Positions 1 through 8,301 of a stretch of DNA of 54,116 bases are shown here, piece by piece. Under the pieces are notes generated by a model. It worked only from the letters and a program-made list of their open reading frames with translations, ran no database searches and had not been told where the DNA came from. This stretch comes from Gammaproteobacteria bacterium. Lineage in GTDB: Bacteria; Pseudomonadota; Gammaproteobacteria; Steroidobacterales; Steroidobacteraceae. Made by a program: the position numbers and the translations under genes. The stretch lies in assembly GCA_027307325.1 (NCBI GenBank), contig DAHUXE010000004.1:1-54116 (forward strand), written 5' to 3'. Every line of letters starts with the position of its first letter. Position 1 is the first letter of the stretch.

Positions 1-321
1 CTCTCCATTTCGATCGGACTCTCCGTCCTCTATTTTGGTATCGCTGCGCCGATCCAGGAAGAAGTGATCTTCCGTGGTTTGCTACAAAGCATGCTGACAA
101 ACTCCCTTGCTTTGCGCGAGGCCTCAGCTCATGCAGCGCCATTTATCGTCGCTATCCTGTTCGGGGCGGTTCATCTTGTGGTCGGTCCGGTTACTGCGGT
201 CTGCGCGCTGGTGCTGGGCGTCATCACTGGAGAGCTGCGGCTGCGCAGCGGCAGTCTGCTGCCGGCCGTGATCGTGCATGCGCTGTTCAATCTATGCGGC
301 ATGTTCTGGCCGCAACCCTAG
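1..321 (+). CDS. CPBP family intramembrane metalloprotease, C-terminal part
   Basis: This is the last 106 residues of a gene that begins before the window. The fragment carries the CPBP (CAAX protease and bacteriocin-processing, Abi) signatures: a paired glutamate with arginine (EEVIFRG, fragment residues 20-26), a later FGAVH histidine motif and a third HALFN motif near the C-terminus. These are the presumed metal-binding positions, lying between hydrophobic membrane segments. Family members are membrane proteases or immunity-like proteins; the substrate cannot be told. It is less GC-rich than the genes after 3700, which fits an accessory region. The family call is secure and the specific role is unknown. 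Confidence 0.85.
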   Translation, partial: LSISIGLSVLYFGIAAPIQEEVIFRGLLQSMLTNSLALREASAHAAPFIVAILFGAVHLVVGPVTAVCALVLGVITGELRLRSGSLLPAVIVHALFNLCGMFWPQP

Positions 322-934
322 GACCGTCGCACTCGGGCAAGCCCGATTCGGCGCGTGCGCCGCGCTGAATGAACTACTGCCGGCGCCGTGGACACCTTCC
401 TAAGGGGCGGCGAGTCCCCGCCCAACGTCCGGTTTCGCGGAACTTGAGATTCAGCGTGAACCGTCAGCTCTGCCGAAACAGGCCGAGGGAACGGCGTACA
501 CCCACGGCGCGGCAATCACGATGTCGCATGATTTGCGTGCCGAGGCGGGTCCAGACATGCCGATTTTCCGGGCCAGCACGTCAGCGCTTGGCAGGTGAAC
601 CGGCGATCGTCCTGAGGGATTAGACACCTGGGCTGATGTCTGTTTAGCGGAAATCGGCATCGCAGAGGAAGATGGCCGCTTCTGGCCGTTAACGTCCGGG
701 CGTCGTTGTGCAACACACATGTTGCCCTGCATCAACAATGCGGGGCGCCAATTCGCGCCCGCTGCGGGGTCAGAGCGATGAGCGGCGCGGTTGCTCACGG
801 AACTGCGCTGAGCACGAGTCCCTTCCTGCTTTTCACGTGCCACACCAGTAGACATATGCTTCTCAGGCGACCATGCTTGTGACAGCGCGATCTTGAGATG
901 CGATCCGTTTCGGAGGCGTCTGAAGATCGAGCTA
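322..934. other. Intergenic stretch without a credible gene
   Basis: The reading frames here (for example 369-623 on the plus strand and 451-951 on the minus strand) overlap one another, look like no known protein and lack good ribosome binding sites. Around 640-700 the sequence resembles worn, repeat-like intergenic DNA, but no second copy was found in the window. The 3' part probably holds the promoter of the riboswitch transcript that starts near 935. I see nothing else that can be supported. Confidence 0.4.
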
Positions 935-1021
935 GGCACCGATAAGGGCAAACCCGTTCGAAAGGCGGGGACGCAAAGCCACCGGTCTAAGGGCGTAACG
1001 GCCTAGGACAGCGGGGTCGCC
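935..1021 (+). ncRNA. Cyclic-di-GMP-I riboswitch (GEMM) aptamer
   Basis: The segment matches the GEMM-I consensus closely: AGGGCAAACC at 945-954, a TTCGAAAGG hairpin tip, GGGACGCAAAGCC at 967-979, then CCGGTCTAA, a variable second hairpin and AGCGGGGT at 1010-1017. These elements hold the ligand-contacting G, A and C and the tetraloop receptor of the known aptamer. GGCACC at the 5' end can close stem P1 with GGTCGCC at the 3' end. The aptamer lies 93 nt upstream of the GTG start of the SPOR-like gene on the same strand, so c-di-GMP probably controls that gene. Confidence 0.93.
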
Positions 1022-1039
1022 ACTCCACTTCCCTGGTGT

Positions 1040-1114
1040 GAGCCTGCAGGCTCGCCTTCGTTAGATCTGGCGCTCTCCCGCCCGTGCCTCGAACGTTCGT
1101 CCGAGGGAGAGCCT
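1040..1114 (+). promoter_or_regulatory. Riboswitch expression platform with Shine-Dalgarno sequestration
   Basis: Downstream of the aptamer, GAGCCTGCAGGCTC (1040-1053) is a perfect 14-nt palindrome. GCTCTCCC (1072-1079) is complementary to GGGAGAGC (1105-1112), which contains the Shine-Dalgarno sequence of the GTG start at 1115. A competing helix, CCTCG (1087-1091) with CGAGG (1102-1106), shares bases with the first. No T-run follows, so control of translation looks more likely than termination. The pairings are read directly; which one the ligand favours is not known. Confidence 0.6.
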
Positions 1115-2230
1115 GTGACATCAAAATCGACAGAGACCGCTGGGTCGTCGAGCCCCGATCCAGCGCATCGTGCGCAGGCTGGTCCTCGCCATTTCATGCT
1201 CACGCTGTGCCGGTTGGCTGCACCGGTGTCCATTCGGCCGCCCCAATCACCGCAGCTGCAGCCTCATACATTCTTCATGAGTCGTGCGCCTCAGCCGGAT
1301 GGCAGCGAGCGGTTGTACCTCCACATGGGGTACTTCGAGACGCTGGCGGATGCCGAGAGTTGCGTAGAAGCCCTACGTCACCATTATCCCAACGCGTTCG
1401 CGACCATAGCGCCGGTCGTGTTTTCGCGGCCGGCCAATTCCGGGGCGCCTTCGTTGCCGCCCGCCGCGGCTCCGCCGGTAGCTCCCCAAAGCTGCGACCC
1501 CGCGCCAGTCAAAGATGGATCTTTGACCGACACACAGGTGCTGAACATTCTGGCAGCGCGCCGTGCGTCTGCAGTTCAGGGCGACGTTGATGAGAGGAAT
1601 TGCGATCAGATCGCGCTGCTGCGCCCCGACGACACAAGTACCCGGCAGGCATTGAAGGAGGCTGTCGTTCAGGGTGCGCCGGTTTCTTTCGCCCTGCAAC
1701 TCCACTGGTCGGCGCAGCCGATCGAACTGAGTAGCGTGCCGTCGCTCGCTATATTCAAGCCATATACGCTCTACGCGACAGAAAGCCGCCGGGAGGGACA
1801 TTCCAGCCACTTTCTTCGGCTGGGGTTCTTCGCAGATCCGATCTCTGCGAAGCAGGTCGCTGTCCAAGTGCGCTCGAGCTACGCCTCCGCAGCTGTAGTG
1901 CCCGTTCTCGAGCATGAGGTCATGCGCGCACGCGAAGCCAGTATGGGCAATTCTGCAATCCCGTATCTGGTGCGGCAGCGACTCGATCCGGGGATCGAAT
2001 CCAACGCCACGGCAGGCGCGCTGACACAATCAAAGCCCTTGAGTGCTGCGCCGCGCGGCGTCTCCCGAGGCGCCGTGGCAGTCGAAGAGACTGATCCCGA
2101 CTCACTGAGCGAAAGCGGCGTGCGCCACCTGCGAGTCGAAGTGCAAGAGCATTCGACGGGCCGTTGGAGGAGGGTCCGTTTGGCGGCAGCGCCGTCGAAC
2201 ATGGGCATGTCTACTCCTGATCCGTCCTGA
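1115..2230 (+). CDS. Protein with two SPOR-like blocks, under c-di-GMP riboswitch control
   Basis: The 371-residue protein starts with GTG, with GGGAG placed five bases upstream. Residues about 26-103 and 190-265 are an internal duplication: each has a hydrophobic strand, a proline-rich turn, a Tyr/Leu-rich strand, a LRLGFF or LHMGYF motif, an alanine-rich helix and a 'Y-x-x-A-x-V/I-x-P' strand. This resembles the SPOR (sporulation-related repeat) fold, which binds denuded peptidoglycan. A proline/alanine linker and a DTQVLNIL helix lie between them. No signal peptide or transmembrane helix is obvious, so a cytoplasmic role cannot be excluded. Control by c-di-GMP suggests a part in surface attachment or motility, which is inference. 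Confidence 0.75.
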   Translation: MTSKSTETAGSSSPDPAHRAQAGPRHFMLTLCRLAAPVSIRPPQSPQLQPHTFFMSRAPQPDGSERLYLHMGYFETLADAESCVEALRHHYPNAFATIAPVVFSRPANSGAPSLPPAAAPPVAPQSCDPAPVKDGSLTDTQVLNILAARRASAVQGDVDERNCDQIALLRPDDTSTRQALKEAVVQGAPVSFALQLHWSAQPIELSSVPSLAIFKPYTLYATESRREGHSSHFLRLGFFADPISAKQVAVQVRSSYASAAVVPVLEHEVMRAREASMGNSAIPYLVRQRLDPGIESNATAGALTQSKPLSAAPRGVSRGAVAVEETDPDSLSESGVRHLRVEVQEHSTGRWRRVRLAAAPSNMGMSTPDPS

Positions 2231-2452
2231 ATCCCGTGTTAGCCGAACGGGAGGCCCGAGTGGCCGCAGTTGGCCGGAATGCGCCACCGCATGGCAGAAC
2301 GCAAGGCGGAGCACGCCCCGCGAATTTGTGCCAGCGCGCTCAGCGAAATACACTCATTCGGTACCGCACTCGCTCGCGCTCAATTACCGAACGCACGTTT
2401 GCACGGCGGTACGACAGCCGCGTAAGTGACAGCGCTACCGGAGAAACCTCGC

Positions 2453-2899
2453 GTGAAGCTCGGAATGCAAGTGGGGTGCCTGGCAATCGTCTGCGCCACA
2501 CTGACGGCCTGCGACACGAAGGATTCCTCGCAATTCAAGGCCGCTCTGGCCCTTCAAAGAAGGCTCGCGGAAATCGCCGGTCAGGCTAACGGCGCCTCCC
2601 CAGCTGCGGTCGATCCGGATACCAGATTGGATGGCGCGAGGGCCGGGCCAGGACTGAGACTGACCGTCATGTACACGCTCGTGAACGCCGAATCGAATGG
2701 CGTCGACAGTACGACATTCGAGGCGAAATTGACTCCCACGATAAAGGAAGGCAGCTGCGCAAACCCAGACTTGCGGCCGCTGATCGACCAGGGCGTCGTT
2801 GTAGTTCTGGAGTACAGCGGGAAGCAAGGCAACCCAATAGGAACGGTCAACATCAATCGCGGAACGTGCGGCGCACTAAGTAACCCACACACAACTTAA
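2453..2899 (+). CDS. Small putative lipoprotein of unknown function
   Basis: The 148-residue product from GTG 2453 has a short hydrophobic N-terminus ending in a lipobox, LTAC, with the acylated cysteine at residue 20. GGAG at 2440-2443 suits this start better than the in-frame GTG at 2426. The mature part holds a beta-rich section with a conserved-looking 'KEGSCANPDLRPLIDQGV' stretch and a second cysteine near the C-terminus, so a disulfide is possible. I do not recognise the family. It is probably a periplasmic lipoprotein, in the same more AT-rich region as the SPOR-like gene. Confidence 0.6.
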   Translation: MKLGMQVGCLAIVCATLTACDTKDSSQFKAALALQRRLAEIAGQANGASPAAVDPDTRLDGARAGPGLRLTVMYTLVNAESNGVDSTTFEAKLTPTIKEGSCANPDLRPLIDQGVVVVLEYSGKQGNPIGTVNINRGTCGALSNPHTT

Positions 2900-2981
2900 C
2901 CGCGAATGGCTGCGGCGAGCATGGCGACGCTCCCGCCGTGACGGATCGTCTTGGCTGTCGCTCGCCCGCCTTGGCTGGGAA

Positions 2982-3055
2982 TGGAGCGGGTGATGGGAAT
3001 CGAACCCACGTTAGCAGCTTGGGAAGCTGCAGTTCTACCATTGAACTACACCCGC
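2982..3055 (-). tRNA. tRNA-Gly(CCC)
   Basis: Read on the minus strand this 74-nt sequence folds as a standard tRNA: acceptor GCGGGTG paired with CACCCGC, a D-arm with TTCAATGGTAGAA, anticodon stem GCAGC/GCTGC around loop TTCCCAA, T-arm GTTCGATTC, and an encoded TCCA 3' end. The anticodon in the loop is CCC, as in E. coli glyU. The gene stands alone between two lipoprotein genes. Confidence 0.96.
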
Positions 3056-3066
3056 ATGAACGATTC

Positions 3067-3096
3067 ATTCTATTCAGGTTCTCCCGCGCGCGGCAA
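3067..3096 (-). promoter_or_regulatory. Probable promoter of tRNA-Gly
   Basis: On the minus strand there is a -35-like TTGCCG (3091-3096) and a -10-like TAGAAT (3067-3072) with an 18-bp spacer. The expected transcription start falls a few bases before the mature 5' end of the tRNA at 3055. The matches are reasonable but not perfect. Confidence 0.45.
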
Positions 3097-3103
3097 CCTG
3101 GCA

Positions 3104-3700
3104 ATGGCCGCTCCGCTGATTGCAATCCTGTGTGTTGCGATTTCGGGCTGCGTGGCTATCCCGATACCCGCCAGCAAGTCGCAACCGGCGCTCGCGGGCA
3201 AGAAAGTGGAAGCCGCGGATCTCGCGAAGATCATTCCGCTCGAGACATCGCAGCTGCCGCTGCGCAGGACGGGATACGTGCCGATCGAGATCTCCAGCGG
3301 CCAGGGACTCGTCACCATCCACCGTGCCCCACCGGCCCGGGCGTCGCTCGGGTTCTTCAGCCGCGCACGCTTCGCCGCGGCCGTCGGAATAGCCGTCGAC
3401 GGGCACTATGTGGCCGAGCTGCTGGACGACGAGTACGTGTCCGTTGGTGTCTCAGCAGGAACGCATGAGATTACCGTTCATCCTGCACCGCCGTATCGGT
3501 GGTCGGTAACGTTCCCTGCGGACCAAAGCCTCCCCTCGATACATCCTTCCTCAGTAACCGTCGCGCTCAAGGATGGCGAGCGCTGTTTCCTCGAGACGGT
3601 CGCCACGCTCGCGGCAGGGCTGTCGTACGACACTCAAATCCGGTCCCTGCCGGAGGACGAAGCGACGCCCGCGATGTCGCGAGCGCAATCCATCTGGTGA
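3104..3700 (+). CDS. Putative lipoprotein of unknown function
   Basis: The 198-residue product has a hydrophobic signal ending in ISGC, so it is probably lipid-anchored. The mature part contains 'AVGIAVDGHYVAELLDDEYVSVGVSAGTHEITV', a beta-rich pattern like that of DUF2846-type lipoproteins, where a glycine/histidine turn precedes the last strands. The ATG at 3104 gives a compact signal peptide but lacks a clear ribosome site and a basic n-region. ATG 3056 is an alternative start but would run through the tRNA promoter. It faces away from tRNA-Gly. Function unknown. Confidence 0.65.
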   Translation: MAAPLIAILCVAISGCVAIPIPASKSQPALAGKKVEAADLAKIIPLETSQLPLRRTGYVPIEISSGQGLVTIHRAPPARASLGFFSRARFAAAVGIAVDGHYVAELLDDEYVSVGVSAGTHEITVHPAPPYRWSVTFPADQSLPSIHPSSVTVALKDGERCFLETVATLAAGLSYDTQIRSLPEDEATPAMSRAQSIW

Positions 3701-3725
3701 GCGGCCGGCAGCCGCGGCGCCTGCC

Positions 3726-5015
3726 TCAGAACGGATAGTTGATTCCGCTGAACACGGCGCCCCTTCCCTGGCCGTAGCCGAAGTCGACGTAGCCGACGAC
3801 GTAAGGGCTCGCGAGTCCGCGCACGCCGAGGCCGATGGCGCGATGCAGGTGCCCGCCAAGGCTCGAGTCGGAATCGCTGAACACCTTGCCGGCATCCACG
3901 AACGGCGCGAGCTCGAGACTGACGCGCGTGCCGAAGGCATCGAATCCGAGCACCGGCTTGCGCAGCTCGGCGCCGACGGCCATGAGATCGCGGTCGACCC
4001 AGCGATCGGCGCCTTCCGAGCGCAGCGGTTCGCATTCGCCGGGGATGCTGCGATCGCCGCCGAGGCTGGAGAGCGCCCAGAAAGGCGCGCCGCCCGCGGA
4101 AGTCATGAAGCGCGCCGCGGCGTGCCAGGCGAGCGTGACGTCGCGGCCAAGCGGGAGGTATTGGCGCATCTCGGCGCCGAGGTAGCTGTAGGAGACCGAG
4201 CTGCCGAGGGCGCGGCTCACGAAGCCCCCGTAGAGGCTGTAGCGCGCCCCCGAGCTCGGAATGGTCGCGGAGTCGCGCGTGTCGTAGGTGAGGATCAGCC
4301 GGTGCTGCAGCTCGTGCTCGGCGCCGGTACCGGGCAGCCCGGGAAAGCGGGTCTCGATCGACGGCACCGTCGGCAGCACGCCCGGCAGCACGTCGACGTA
4401 ACGCACCCGCGCGAGGTAGGCGACTTGCAGGCGCGGGTTGAAATTGCGCCCGACCTGGATGTCGAGCCGCGCCTGGTCGTCGAGGTAGTTGGTCTGGTTT
4501 TCGATTGGTGAGTGGTTGCCGATGCCGTAGAAGCGCGGCACGCCGCTGCGATCGTAGATCGCCTCCACCGACCAGCTGTAGGCAGCGGTGCGCGTCTGCC
4601 CGCCGACGTACTGGCCGTCGAACTCGCGCTCGACGCGCTCTTTCAGGCCCCCGACCACCGACCACTGCGCGTCCGCGGAGGGGAAGCCGAAGATACGCAT
4701 GCGGCCGCCCCAGCCGAAGTACTCGCTGTGGATGACGTCCGGGGCGATGATCCGCTCGATCTCGTCCTGTTGGTTGGTGCTCAGCCATGTCGGGATAAGG
4801 CCGAGCGTCGTGCCGCTGTAGGGATCGGTGTCGATCTCAGGGATAGGGATGAAAGGAGCGGTCGCCGGGTCGAGCCAGCGCCTGAGGCCCGTCGACGGAG
4901 CCGGCGCGGGCGGCGCCGCGGCCTCGGCAGGCGGCGCTTGCTCCGGGCCGGGCGCATCGGCACGCGCCGCCGCTACGCCGAGCGACGCGAGAAGGCAGGC
5001 GCCGGCGAACCGCAT
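3726..5015 (-). CDS. BamA/TamA-like outer-membrane beta-barrel protein
   Basis: The 429-residue protein has a signal peptide (to about residue 20), an Ala/Pro-rich linker and then a barrel typical of the bacterial surface antigen (Omp85 C-terminal) family: alternating hydrophobic strands, 'LTYDTRD' and 'LGGDRSIPGECEPLR' loops, and a final strand ending in phenylalanine as the outer-membrane sorting signal. No POTRA repeats are visible, so it is a barrel-only member rather than BamA or TamA. It starts 6 bp after the TonB-dependent receptor gene on the same strand, so the two are surely co-transcribed. Its cargo or substrate is unknown. Confidence 0.82.
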   Translation of the reverse strand: MRFAGACLLASLGVAAARADAPGPEQAPPAEAAAPPAPAPSTGLRRWLDPATAPFIPIPEIDTDPYSGTTLGLIPTWLSTNQQDEIERIIAPDVIHSEYFGWGGRMRIFGFPSADAQWSVVGGLKERVEREFDGQYVGGQTRTAAYSWSVEAIYDRSGVPRFYGIGNHSPIENQTNYLDDQARLDIQVGRNFNPRLQVAYLARVRYVDVLPGVLPTVPSIETRFPGLPGTGAEHELQHRLILTYDTRDSATIPSSGARYSLYGGFVSRALGSSVSYSYLGAEMRQYLPLGRDVTLAWHAAARFMTSAGGAPFWALSSLGGDRSIPGECEPLRSEGADRWVDRDLMAVGAELRKPVLGFDAFGTRVSLELAPFVDAGKVFSDSDSSLGGHLHRAIGLGVRGLASPYVVGYVDFGYGQGRGAVFSGINYPF

Positions 5016-5021
5016 GCCCCG

Positions 5022-7469
5022 TCAGTGCGCCGGGTTCCAGCGGTAGGTGCCTTCGATACCGAAGGTGCGCGGCGCGCCGGGAATGTTCCAGGCAATGGTC
5101 GGCGTCGGCACCGGCAGTCCGCCGGGTCCGGCAACGAACGCCTCGACCGTGCCGCCGGTATAGGCGTAGCGCTGGTCGGTGAGGTTGTCGCCGAACAACG
5201 CCAGCTCCCAGCTGCGCGAGGGGCTGGCGAGCGCCACGCGCCCGTTCAGCGTGCCGTAGGAAGGCTGGAAGTTGAAATCGTTGATCACGTTGAACTGGAT
5301 CTTGTCCTGCCAGGCGTAGTCGGCGCGCACCGTGACGTCACCGGCCGCAGTCGGGATCTCGCAGATAGCGGCCAGCGAGGCCTGATAGCGCGGCGTCTGA
5401 TAGAAATCGTTGCCGGAGAGGTCCGCCACGGGCCCGCCCGGCACCGGTTGATAGACAAAGCTCTGGTAGCGCGCGTCGGTGTAGCCGAGCGACCCCTGCA
5501 GTGAGAACCGCCGCATGAGCCGCCAGCGGCTCTCGAGCTCCGCGCCGCTGATGTGCGCGCGGCCGGCGTTGGTGACCAGCGTGGCCGGGGTCCCGTTTAC
5601 GAGCTCGGCCAGCAGCCGCTGCATGTCGTCGTAATTGCCGTAGAACACGTCGGCGTTGACGAGCAGCGCGCCGCCGAGCAGGTCGGCCTTCACTCCGAGC
5701 TCGAAGTCGGTGAGCTGTTCGGGGCGGAACGGCTGGTCCTGAGGCGAGGACACCGGCGCGTTCCACCCTCCGGAGCGCTGGCTGCGCCCGGCCCGGGCAT
5801 AGGCATTCAGCTCCGGGCTGAGCCGCAAGCGCGTCGACAGCTCCCACGACCAGAAGTCGTAGCCGACGCTCTCGGCGATCGGGGGACAGGGCCCGGGTCC
5901 TCCCCCCGTGATGGTGCAGCTTTGCGTCGGCACGGGGCCGGGAACGATGACGTAGTCGTTCTCCGCGAGATCGCGCCGGTCCTCGGTGCGCCGCAGGCCC
6001 GCGGCCACGAACCAGTCCGGCAGCAGCTGGTATTCGCCGTGCAGGTACGCGGCGACCGAGCGGTTCATCACCGAGTTCTGCTCGTACACCGGCAGCGGGC
6101 TGAAGAATGGCGTGAGGTTCGGCGGACAGAGTGGCGGGTTCGGAGGGTTGGGCTGGCAGGGCAGCTGAGCGATCTGACCCAACGCATTCAGGAACTGCTG
6201 CGACGCCGGGGCCTGCACGGAAGGGGCGCTGCCGTCGTCGCGGAACCAATAGAGGCCCGCGACCCAGTCGAGCCGCCCGCCGAGCGCCTTGTCGTTCAGC
6301 TGCAGCTCGGCGCTCTTCTCGTTCGAGGTATTGATGAGAGTCGAGTCGGCGAGCGGTAGCGTCGAGGCATCGACGTCGAGCGCGGTGCTGGCATCGAGGT
6401 GCCGATAGCCCAGGATGAGCTTGAGGGTCGGGCCGGCGGCCAGTGCGTGGCTCGCGGTGAGCTGCAGGCTGTCGGTAGCGGCGCGGTCGCGCGCGGGAAA
6501 GTTGCCGTCGGTCTGGTAGGGATCGGTGGGAAACGAGACGCTCGGAATTCCCGGGATGGCCGCGAACGGCGCGAGCGCCTGGCCGAGCTGCGCCACCAGC
6601 GTGCCGGGCGCGGGCCCGGCGAGCGGATGCAGGATGGCGCCGGCTTCGCTCGCCTCGAAGCGCTCGTAGCTGAAGTAGACGTCGGTCGCCGCGTCGGGTT
6701 TCCACAGGGCGCCGAGGCGCGCCTGATAGCGGTGTTGGTTCCCGAGGTTGTTCTGCCCCGACGAGTCGCTCGAGCCGTAGCCGTTGCGATCGTTGCTCTG
6801 GAACGCAAAGCGCAGCCCGAAGGTGTCGCTCACCGGCACGTTGGCGATGGCGCGCGTCATGAGCTCGGAGTAATCGCCCACCGAGCTCGCGAACTCGGCC
6901 GCGGGCCCGCCGAGATCCGGGCGATGCGTGAGCAGCAGGATCGAGCCGCCGGTGTTGTTGCGGCCGAACAGCGTCCCCTGCGAGCCGCGCAGCACTTCGA
7001 CCGAATCCATGTCGAGTAGCGTCATCATCGCGCCCTGGCCGTTGGCGACGTACACGCCGTCGACGTAGAGGCCCACCGCGGGGTCGAACACGATCGCCGA
7101 GCGATTGACGGTCTGCCCGCGCATCGTCACATCGAGTGCCGACACCGACTGCGGCGAGGCGTACATGTGCACGTTGGGCACGTCCCGCCCGACGTCATCG
7201 AGCAGCACCGCGGATGCCTCGCGCAGCTCCTCGCCCGTGCGCACGCTGACGGCGAGCGGGGTGTTTTCGACGGGCTCGGCGCGGCGCCGCGCGTAGACGA
7301 TGACCTCGCGGAGCGGCGCGGTGTCGGCCGCAGCGTCGGCGGCCACCGCCGCCTCGTCGGCCGGCACGCCGCGCACCGCACCCAGCGTCGCGCCGAGCGC
7401 GAGCCAGATGGCAGGCCCTGGATGTCGCGGCCCGCGGCGTGCGGGCTCTCGGAACTCTCGTTGCTTCAT
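5022..7469 (-). CDS. TonB-dependent outer-membrane receptor
   Basis: The 815-residue protein has a signal peptide, a TonB-box-like 'LREVIVYARRR' region, a plug domain (RGQTVNRSAIVFDPAVGLYVDGVY and RGSQGTLFGRNNTGG are classic plug motifs) and a long 22-strand-type barrel. A GGAGGA ten bases upstream supports ATG 7469; the longer ATG at 7514 has no such site. The sequence is of the catecholate/complex-ligand receptor class common in Steroidobacterales and sphingomonads; the ligand (siderophore, sugar, lignin- or steroid-derived compound) cannot be read. It is the first gene of an operon with the barrel protein downstream. Confidence 0.92.
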   Translation of the reverse strand: MKQREFREPARRGPRHPGPAIWLALGATLGAVRGVPADEAAVAADAAADTAPLREVIVYARRRAEPVENTPLAVSVRTGEELREASAVLLDDVGRDVPNVHMYASPQSVSALDVTMRGQTVNRSAIVFDPAVGLYVDGVYVANGQGAMMTLLDMDSVEVLRGSQGTLFGRNNTGGSILLLTHRPDLGGPAAEFASSVGDYSELMTRAIANVPVSDTFGLRFAFQSNDRNGYGSSDSSGQNNLGNQHRYQARLGALWKPDAATDVYFSYERFEASEAGAILHPLAGPAPGTLVAQLGQALAPFAAIPGIPSVSFPTDPYQTDGNFPARDRAATDSLQLTASHALAAGPTLKLILGYRHLDASTALDVDASTLPLADSTLINTSNEKSAELQLNDKALGGRLDWVAGLYWFRDDGSAPSVQAPASQQFLNALGQIAQLPCQPNPPNPPLCPPNLTPFFSPLPVYEQNSVMNRSVAAYLHGEYQLLPDWFVAAGLRRTEDRRDLAENDYVIVPGPVPTQSCTITGGGPGPCPPIAESVGYDFWSWELSTRLRLSPELNAYARAGRSQRSGGWNAPVSSPQDQPFRPEQLTDFELGVKADLLGGALLVNADVFYGNYDDMQRLLAELVNGTPATLVTNAGRAHISGAELESRWRLMRRFSLQGSLGYTDARYQSFVYQPVPGGPVADLSGNDFYQTPRYQASLAAICEIPTAAGDVTVRADYAWQDKIQFNVINDFNFQPSYGTLNGRVALASPSRSWELALFGDNLTDQRYAYTGGTVEAFVAGPGGLPVPTPTIAWNIPGAPRTFGIEGTYRWNPAH

Positions 7470-7516
7470 GTTCGGGCGATCCTCCGGGGACGAGAATGTA
7501 ACAGATTGTCCCATCC

Positions 7517-7522
7517 TATAAT
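7517..7522 (+). promoter_or_regulatory. -10 box upstream of the LOG-family gene
   Basis: A perfect TATAAT lies 41 bp before ATG 7563. No good -35 hexamer sits at the proper distance, so the site is weak or needs an activator. Confidence 0.35.
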
Positions 7523-7562
7523 CATGCCAACATACCCCCGATCCGAGCGAAGGCGCGTATCC

Positions 7563-8168
7563 ATGAAGTCAGCAGCCGTCAGGCCATCCGAGCGCGCGGT
7601 GTGCGTCTACTGCGCCTCGAGCCGCTCCTCGCATCCTGATTACCGCACCGCCGCGCATCGCCTGGGCGAGGTGCTCGCGGCGGCGGGTCTCGGCATCGTC
7701 TATGGCGGCGGCGCCGTCGGCTCCATGGGGGCGCTGGCCGACGGCGCGCTCGGCAAGGGCGGCCGTGTCGTCGGAATCCTGCCGCGCTTCATGGCCGACC
7801 TCGAGTGGGGACACCGCGGGCTCACGGAGCTCGAGCTCGTCGAGGACCTGCGTGCCCGCAAGCACCTCATGCTGACGAGAAGCGATGCCGCCATCGCGCT
7901 CCCGGGCGGCTCGGGCACGCTCGAGGAGCTGCTCGAGGCGATCACGCTGAAGCGCCTCGGCCTCTATCTCAAGCCCATCGTGCTGGTGAACACGCGCGGC
8001 TTCTTCGCGCCTCTCCTCGCGCTCCTCGGCCATGCGGTCGATGAGCGCTTCATGGACCGCCGGCATCTCGACATGTGGCAGGTGGTCGCACAGCCCGAGG
8101 AAGTCCCGGCGGCGCTCGCCACCGCGCCGGCCTGGAGCGCCGAGGCCCGCAGCTTCGCCGCGCTCTGA
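7563..8168 (+). CDS. LOG family protein (nucleotide 5'-monophosphate phosphoribohydrolase)
   Basis: The 201-residue protein belongs to the TIGR00730/LOG family, which cleaves the N-glycosidic bond of AMP or cytokinin riboside monophosphates. It shows the N-terminal 'VCVYCASS' strand, the 'GIVYGGGAVGSMG' loop and the diagnostic PGGxGTxxE motif as LPGGSGTLEEL (near residue 117). ATG 7563 has GAAGG nine bases upstream. It diverges from the TonB receptor gene. In bacteria such proteins act on purine nucleotides; a cytokinin role is possible but not shown. Confidence 0.9.
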   Translation: MKSAAVRPSERAVCVYCASSRSSHPDYRTAAHRLGEVLAAAGLGIVYGGGAVGSMGALADGALGKGGRVVGILPRFMADLEWGHRGLTELELVEDLRARKHLMLTRSDAAIALPGGSGTLEELLEAITLKRLGLYLKPIVLVNTRGFFAPLLALLGHAVDERFMDRRHLDMWQVVAQPEEVPAALATAPAWSAEARSFAAL

Positions 8169-8301
8169 CGGGCCGCGCTCAGACGCGCGCGCGCCGCGCT
8201 GCGCCAAGTTCGAACGGCAGCGTGTGCAGGCGGATGCCTATGCACCTCTACGGAGCGGGGCATGTCCAACCGGCTCCTTCCAGGTAGCGCACGTACATGG
8301 C

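Noticed and set aside
1084..1590. 168-residue plus-strand frame overlapping the SPOR-like gene
   Set aside because: Its start lies in the riboswitch platform with no ribosome site, and the product lacks any domain, unlike the GTG 1115 frame.
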